From: JACPSX01 sp035288405 [NCBI: bacterium]
Lineage (GTDB): Bacteria; JACPSX01
Length of the DNA: 18,816 bases
Direction of reading: 5' to 3'
NCBI GenBank assembly: GCA_035288405.1
Contig: DATEAK010000148.1
Span: 1 to 18,816, forward strand
In this document: piece by piece, positions 14,292-18,816 of the stretch
How the letters are laid out: the number at the start of each line of letters is the position of its first letter
Numbering within the stretch: the stretch's first letter is position 1
Notes under the pieces: model-generated
Database searches by the model: none
What the model was told of the DNA's origin: nothing
The model's input: only the letters and a program-made list of their open reading frames with translations
Position numbers and translations under genes: made by a program

Positions 14292-14864
14292 AAGCGGCGC
14301 GAGGGGACCCCCACGGACTACGGCGCCCGTGTGGCGTTGAAGAGGTTGGGCTTGAATCCCCAGGCCGATGTGCAGTTGTTGCGCCTCGGCGGCACCGGCA
14401 TCCTGTGGCCGGCTCTCCAGTCCGGGCAGATTGCCGGCGCGACGCTCACTCCTCCTCAGAGTTTCAAGGCCGACGCCCTGGGGTTCACCCGGCTGGGGGA
14501 CACGTACGACGCGCCGTATCAAAACGTCGGGATCGTGATCCGCAAAGCCGATGTGGAGGAGAGGATGGAGGTCTGGGTGCGCTTCCTGGGGGCGATGCAG
14601 CAGGGGATTGCCCGCTGGTACGAGGATCCCAAGCTGGCCAAGGCGGTCATCACCAAGTACACGAAGGAGAACGACCCGGAGATGCTGCAGAAGACGTACG
14701 ACTTCTTTTCGAAGCAGGGCGGGTTCACCAAGGATCTGTCGCTGAACGACGAAGGGATCCGCGAGATTCTGACGTTTCTGGCCTCGACCCGGCTCCCCGC
14801 GGCCAAGAACTTCACTCCGAAACAGATTTACGACAAGAGGATTCTTGAGAAGCTGAAGAAGTGA
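14292..14864 (+). pseudogene. C-terminal half of an ABC solute-binding protein, 5'-truncated
   Basis: About 190 residues remain of a protein of the NMT1/SsuA-like binding group, whose intact members run to roughly 320-340 residues. The surviving part begins mid-protein with REGTPTDYGARVALKRLGLN, which normally follows the start of lobe 2. It runs to an ordinary C-terminus (FTPKQIYDKRILEKLKK) without internal stops. The frame is open only from 14241, and the residues before 14292 do not look like this family. There is no signal peptide and lobe 1 is missing, so a working binding protein is not possible. An internal GTG at 14331 could be read as a start but lacks a good ribosome site. It is distinct in sequence from the intact binding protein at 10794, so it is not a simple duplicate. 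The break point lies near 14290. Confidence 0.75.
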
Positions 14865-14880
14865 GGGCACGATCCGTCGT

Positions 14881-15585
14881 CTACTGCCGGAGGAGGCGGC
14901 CGAAACCAGGAACAAGGTCCGTTACTCCGGCCATCCTCAGGGCTGCCCAGAGAGTCGCCTGGTTGCTTGAGGTGACGGGTTTGCCTATTTCCTTCTCCAG
15001 TGCCTCGATGATTTTCAGCGTTGGCCAGTTCGTGCAGCTTAGGAAGACGCCGTCGCAGTCGGAGGAATTGACGGATAGTGCGGTGCGGTAAACTTCTTCG
15101 GGAGGGATCAAGGCCATCTTCCCTCCTTTCGGACAGTTGAGCCCTTTCATCCGGAGAACCTCAACTCCACTGCCACGGAAAAACAGTTCCTCCAACTGAT
15201 TCGTGCGCTCGTCATAGGGGGAACCAAGTCCGATCCGTTTCATTCCGAGAGCTTCAAAGGCCTTGAGGACGGCTCCCGCCGTGGACAAAGCCGGAATTCC
15301 GGTCCTGGCTTCGATCCGGGTCACGATTTCCTGGTCTTTCCCCGGACCGCGGTACGTGCTGGCGGCGGTGCAGGCGAAGACGATGACATCCACCTTGGCG
15401 TCTGCCAGGAGTTCGGCCGCGTCGGGGGCCCCCTCCACCATCCGTTGATACTCAGCTTCCCCACCTCGCATCCCCGCCCGGGTGAAGTGGAGCTCCACAC
15501 CTTCCGGAGCGACTCGTGACAGCTCAGGTTCGAGGATGGTGTTTACGGAGACGACGATAATCCCGATCCGAACCGGTCGCCCCAT
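14881..15585 (-). CDS. Asp/Glu racemase superfamily enzyme (maleate isomerase/arylmalonate decarboxylase-like)
   Basis: This 234-residue cytoplasmic enzyme is of the cofactor-independent Asp/Glu racemase superfamily. The N-terminus RIGIIVVSVNTILEPEL and the R36-containing segment LHFTRAG match the maleate isomerase/arylmalonate decarboxylase branch. Two cysteines sit in the expected places, C72 in FACTAAST and C184 in LSCTNWPT, and N15 is also conserved. A two-cysteine site favours isomerase or racemase over simple decarboxylase chemistry. It starts 30 bp after the HyuB gene with GGAGGG upstream, so it belongs to the HyuA-HyuB operon. In that setting a hydantoin- or carbamoyl-amino-acid racemase role is also plausible. 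Its stop is 16 bp from the end of the truncated binding protein on the other strand. Confidence 0.82.
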   Translation of the reverse strand: MGRPVRIGIIVVSVNTILEPELSRVAPEGVELHFTRAGMRGGEAEYQRMVEGAPDAAELLADAKVDVIVFACTAASTYRGPGKDQEIVTRIEARTGIPALSTAGAVLKAFEALGMKRIGLGSPYDERTNQLEELFFRGSGVEVLRMKGLNCPKGGKMALIPPEEVYRTALSVNSSDCDGVFLSCTNWPTLKIIEALEKEIGKPVTSSNQATLWAALRMAGVTDLVPGFGRLLRQ

Positions 15586-15615
15586 TTCCAGGTCCCTCCG
15601 TTTGAAAACACGTTT

Positions 15616-17355
15616 TTACTTTACCGGGCGCCGGGCGGCGCGCAAGGCTCCTGTCTTGTCCCAGTCGATTTCCCGGCCACCCGGATGGAGGACGACGCCG
15701 TATTCTTGCAGGGCGTGTTCCACGGATATCTTGTCGTCCCGTACGTCCCCCAGCACTCGTACAGGGTCTCGCGCCAGTGGTTCTCCCCAACCTCCCGCGC
15801 CTGCGGTCTGATGCTGAATCCGCTCTCCTCGCTTCATGGTGATCTGAAATTTGGAGGGCAGATCGCGGACTTCGCCGTTGCTATAAAGAAGATTTCGGCC
15901 TGGTTGGCCCGAGTGACCTCCACGCAAGCCGTAGGGCAAGAACTTGAGACGGTCGGTCCTCATGTGGACCTTGGCCTCGTCGGCCCCCATTAACTGCCAG
16001 CGCCGGGTCACTCCCAGTCCACCGCGGAACTTGCCGGGTCCTCCGGTGTCGGGTACCAGCGAGTATTCTTCGACCAGGAGAGGCGATTCCATTTCGATCA
16101 CTTCCACGGGGGTGTTGGAGAAGTTGGAGCAGAGCCCCGCCAGGTGATCAATTCCGTCTTTGTCGGGGCGTCCTCCCCAGGATCCGGGAAGCCAGTCCAG
16201 CTGCACGAAAGGAGTGCGGTCCGGGTAATATCCGGATACGCTGATGTTGCAATCTGTGGCAACGCCGCAAGCGAGTACTCTTTCCGGTAACATCTGGGCC
16301 AGAGCTCCCAAGAGAGCATCGGCAACACGAATCGCCGTAAGCACTCTCGATGCGACTGGAGCCGGAGACAATGCATCGACGAGGGTTCCGGGAGTCGTCA
16401 CCCCCTTGAGGGGGCGAAAGAACCCCTCGTTATTGGGGATGCCGGGGTCCAGGATGCAGCGCACAGCGAAATAAAAACTGGACAGGGTGTAGGACCGGGT
16501 CATGTTAATCGCACCTCTGACTTGGGGGGAAGTTCCGGTGAAATCAGCGGTGAGTTCGTCTCCTTGCTTCTTCAAAGTGACGCGGATCGGGATGGGATCC
16601 GGGCTCCACCCGTCGTCGTCCAGATGATCGCAAAAGGAGAATTCACCTTCGGGAAGGTTTCGGATGGCCTGGCGTGTGCGCTCCTCGCTGTAATTGAGAA
16701 GATCTTGAAGGTACCACTCGGTGGTCTCCAATCCGTACTCTTGAACCAGGGCGACCATCCCTTCCTCGCCCTCGGCGCAGGCGGCCACTTGCGAATTCAG
16801 GTCACCCATCACCTTATCCGAGACGCGAACGTTTCGCTCGATGATGGATAGAAGAGTTTCGTTGGGCTTCCCGCGGTCGTACAGTTTCAGAGGTGGGATG
16901 CAGAGTCCCTCCTGGTAAATCTCGGTGGCGGCGGAGGAGATGCCCCCGGCGGCAATCCCTCCGATATCGGCATGGTGAATGATGGTGCACGAATACCCGA
17001 GCAGGTGGTCCCCGATAAAAACGGGCTTGAACATATAGATATCGGGAAGGTGCGCTCCTCCTTCATAGGGGTCGTTGAGCACGTAGACATCACCCGGATG
17101 ACAGTCGTCTTTGAAGTGTTTTCGCACCGCCTGCATGGCGGGAGGAATGCTTCCCAGCATGAGCGGGAGGCACAGTCCGAGAGCGACCAGTTCGCCGTCG
17201 GCATTACACAGGGCTGTGGAGAAGTCCATGACTTCCTTGGCCACCGTGGAGCGGGCCGTTCGAACGACGGTGACGGCCATCTGGTCGGCAATGGCGGCGA
17301 TAGCATGCTGCATCAATTCAAATGTGATGGGATCCCGCTTCAAATTTCCGGCCAT
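15616..17355 (-). CDS. Hydantoinase B / 5-oxoprolinase-type subunit
   Basis: This 579-residue protein is the B subunit of an ATP-dependent hydantoinase/oxoprolinase-like enzyme, which with HyuA opens a cyclic amide or activates a carbonyl group. Family landmarks are RDPITFELMQHAI at the N-terminus, DVYVLNDPYEGGAHLPDI, HHADIGGIAAGGIS, GGPGKFRGGLG and the Gly-rich end TAGAGGWGEPLARDP. It lacks the cysteine-rich tail of the larger paralogue at 11872-14016. The start at 17355 has AGGGGAAAAG before it. An in-frame ATG at 17370 overlaps the HyuA stop as ATGA and would add five residues. The pairing with HyuA upstream and the racemase-like gene downstream marks one catabolic operon. The substrate cannot be inferred from sequence. 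Confidence 0.9.
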   Translation of the reverse strand: MAGNLKRDPITFELMQHAIAAIADQMAVTVVRTARSTVAKEVMDFSTALCNADGELVALGLCLPLMLGSIPPAMQAVRKHFKDDCHPGDVYVLNDPYEGGAHLPDIYMFKPVFIGDHLLGYSCTIIHHADIGGIAAGGISSAATEIYQEGLCIPPLKLYDRGKPNETLLSIIERNVRVSDKVMGDLNSQVAACAEGEEGMVALVQEYGLETTEWYLQDLLNYSEERTRQAIRNLPEGEFSFCDHLDDDGWSPDPIPIRVTLKKQGDELTADFTGTSPQVRGAINMTRSYTLSSFYFAVRCILDPGIPNNEGFFRPLKGVTTPGTLVDALSPAPVASRVLTAIRVADALLGALAQMLPERVLACGVATDCNISVSGYYPDRTPFVQLDWLPGSWGGRPDKDGIDHLAGLCSNFSNTPVEVIEMESPLLVEEYSLVPDTGGPGKFRGGLGVTRRWQLMGADEAKVHMRTDRLKFLPYGLRGGHSGQPGRNLLYSNGEVRDLPSKFQITMKRGERIQHQTAGAGGWGEPLARDPVRVLGDVRDDKISVEHALQEYGVVLHPGGREIDWDKTGALRAARRPVK

Positions 17356-17366
17356 CTCTTTTCCCC

Positions 17367-18816
17367 TCATGATCGATGGATCTCCATGACGATGTTGTCC
17401 CACGTATCCTTTTTGACCTTGCAGCGAGGAGGAACGACGGTGGTGGAATCATACTCTTCGATAATGAAGGGGCCTTCTTGAAAACCGGCGTCGAGTTGGC
17501 CGCGTCCTACCACCGGGGTTTCCACCCAGCCTAGAGCCGGACCAAAATAGACAGGGCGCTGATGGGCTCCGGTAGATGCCGATGAGGAACGGTTCTGGGA
17601 AAGCGAGATACCTTCAAATACGTGGGGCTTTTCCCGAAGACCACGGGCCACCAATCGTAAGTTGACGAACTGAACCGGTCCCCCGGGGGAACGGTAGCCA
17701 TACGTAATTTCGTGCTCTTGTTCGAAGGCCTCTCGCAAAGCAGCCAAGCTGTCCAGATGGAGCGAGCCGTCAGACAGCGCGATGCCGAGATCGGAATTTT
17801 GCCCGACGTAGCGGATGTCCGCGATCGCCTGTACCCGCGTTCTCTCTCGGGAGTATCCTTCCCGGTCCAATTCCTGGAAGGCCTTCCTTGCCATCCGCGC
17901 CAAGGCCTGGTTGACATCATCCGCCGTGACCTCTGTAAACTTTTTCCAGAAGGTCTGTACGTAGTGGTGCTCCAGGTCTGAAAACAGGAGTCCAAAGGAA
18001 CTGAACAATCCTGGGGCTGGTGGGACCACCACTTGTGCTATCTCCATTTCCTGGGCGAGATGCGCTGCGTGGACCGGACCGCTACCGCCAAAAGCGGAGA
18101 GGGTGAATTTTCTGGGGTCACGTCCTCGTTCGACGGACACGGCCCGGACCGCTCGGACCATGGTGGCATTGGAAATCCGATGGATGCCGTATGCGGCTTC
18201 CACCAAGTCAAGACCCAGAGGCGCAGCGATCTGTTCTTGAAGAGCGCGGCGGGCGGCTTCTGCATTTAAGGACAGCGTCCCGCCGGCGAGATGATTAGGA
18301 TTCAGGTAGCCGAGCACAACATTGGCGTCGGTCACCGTGGGATCGATTCCACCTCGGTTGTAGCATACCGGTCCGGGGCTTGCTCCGGCACTCTGGGGTC
18401 CCACCTTTAATATGCCCCCCGCGGCGATCCAAGCGATACTTCCACCGCCGGCGCCGACTTCGGCGATGTCCAAGATGGGGACCCGCACCAGGTAGCCTCC
18501 TCCTCTCAGCAAACGGTGGCCTACATTGAGCCCGGCCCCGACTTCGTACTCGGTGGCCTTGGTCACCTGACCTTTTTCAATGATGCAGGTTTTGGCCGTC
18601 GTACCTCCCATGTCAAAGCTGATCAGGTCCTCCATGCCGATGTGGCGGGCCATGAAAAGGGTCCCCATCACGCCCGCCGCGGGACCCGATTCAATGATGT
18701 GGATCGGCTTCTCTATGGCCCCGGTGGCTGTAACCACTCCGCCGTTGGACTGCATGAGGAGAAGAGGGCAGGCGATCCCGGTGCTTTCCAGTTTATGAGC
18801 GAGACGCTCAACGTAG
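17367..18816 (-). CDS. Hydantoinase A / 5-oxoprolinase-type ATP-binding subunit (N-terminus beyond window)
   Basis: The gene continues past the right edge; the visible part is about 483 residues and runs through to the normal C-terminus. The frame stays open to base 18816 and reads YVERLAHKLESTGIACPLLL before the SNGGV segment, so the internal Met at 18755 is not the start. HyuA proteins are ASKHA-fold ATPases that phosphorylate the substrate carbonyl. Landmarks are SNGGV, ESGPAAGVMGT, DMGGTTAKTCII (phosphate binding), GAGGGSIAWI, GPQSAGASPGPVCYNRGG, and AFGGSGPVHAAHLAQEM near the C-terminal third. The stop overlaps a possible ATG of the HyuB gene (ATGA), which fits coupled translation of the two subunits. 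Confidence 0.9.
   Translation of the reverse strand, partial: YVERLAHKLESTGIACPLLLMQSNGGVVTATGAIEKPIHIIESGPAAGVMGTLFMARHIGMEDLISFDMGGTTAKTCIIEKGQVTKATEYEVGAGLNVGHRLLRGGGYLVRVPILDIAEVGAGGGSIAWIAAGGILKVGPQSAGASPGPVCYNRGGIDPTVTDANVVLGYLNPNHLAGGTLSLNAEAARRALQEQIAAPLGLDLVEAAYGIHRISNATMVRAVRAVSVERGRDPRKFTLSAFGGSGPVHAAHLAQEMEIAQVVVPPAPGLFSSFGLLFSDLEHHYVQTFWKKFTEVTADDVNQALARMARKAFQELDREGYSRERTRVQAIADIRYVGQNSDLGIALSDGSLHLDSLAALREAFEQEHEITYGYRSPGGPVQFVNLRLVARGLREKPHVFEGISLSQNRSSSASTGAHQRPVYFGPALGWVETPVVGRGQLDAGFQEGPFIIEEYDSTTVVPPRCKVKKDTWDNIVMEIHRS

Noticed and set aside
14265-14915. Minus-strand open frame of 216 codons covering the truncated binding protein
   Set aside because: The plus strand matches a known binding-protein C-terminus. 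The minus frame is composition-driven and overlaps the racemase gene end.
1-18816. Search by eye for CRISPR repeats, tRNA genes, insertion sequence ends and attachment sites
   Set aside because: No regularly spaced repeats, cloverleaf-like segments, transposase fragments or flanking direct repeats were seen. A computational search could still find weak cases.

Overview
The window reads as a bacterial chromosome segment of moderately high GC from an uncultured-type lineage. It carries Tat-exported ABC solute-binding proteins, hydantoinase/5-oxoprolinase-type subunits, a UbiD-family decarboxylase and a stand-alone glutamate formimidoyltransferase domain. This mix is common in NC10/Rokubacteria/Tectomicrobia-like and deltaproteobacterial genomes, but that placement is an inference from gene content and no marker gene is present. 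Genes are densely packed. I see no tRNA, rRNA, CRISPR array or insertion sequence.

Region 1 (1-3365) begins with the tail of an unidentified gene and an orphan AbrB/MazE-type antitoxin whose end runs into the next gene. A metal-homeostasis locus follows. A two-domain multicopper oxidase and a ZIP-type metal transporter form a minus-strand operon, divergent from a DtxR/MntR-family repressor. The 159 bp between them hold a consensus-like promoter (TTGACA-N17-AATAAT) overlaid by two CCATGG-centred palindromes 24 bp apart. This is a very plausible metal-responsive operator pair controlling both directions.

Region 2 (3425-5120) is a compact, lower-GC, minus-strand island of three genes: a TIGR04255-family protein of unknown function, a 143-residue protein I do not recognise, and an intact PIN-domain nuclease. 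They are joined by a 4-bp stop/start overlap and a 2-bp gap. This is the best candidate in the window for an undescribed toxin-antitoxin or defence-type module.

Region 3 (5382-10536) is metabolic. A UbiD-family decarboxylase and an NDUFA9-like SDR protein form one operon, divergent from a formiminotransferase-domain protein. Convergent to the latter is a thiamine-diphosphate enzyme of the acetolactate synthase/benzoylformate decarboxylase type, with a recognisable promoter.

Region 4 (10794-18816) is a hydantoinase-type catabolic region. It holds a Tat-exported solute-binding protein and a HyuB-like subunit fused to a C-terminal four-cysteine domain resembling the acetone carboxylase gamma subunit. 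Next come the C-terminal half of a second solute-binding protein (a pseudogene), then an operon HyuA (cut by the window edge) - HyuB - Asp/Glu-racemase/maleate-isomerase-like enzyme. Together these suggest uptake and ATP-dependent hydrolysis or carboxylation of a small cyclic amide or carbonyl compound. The substrate cannot be read from sequence.
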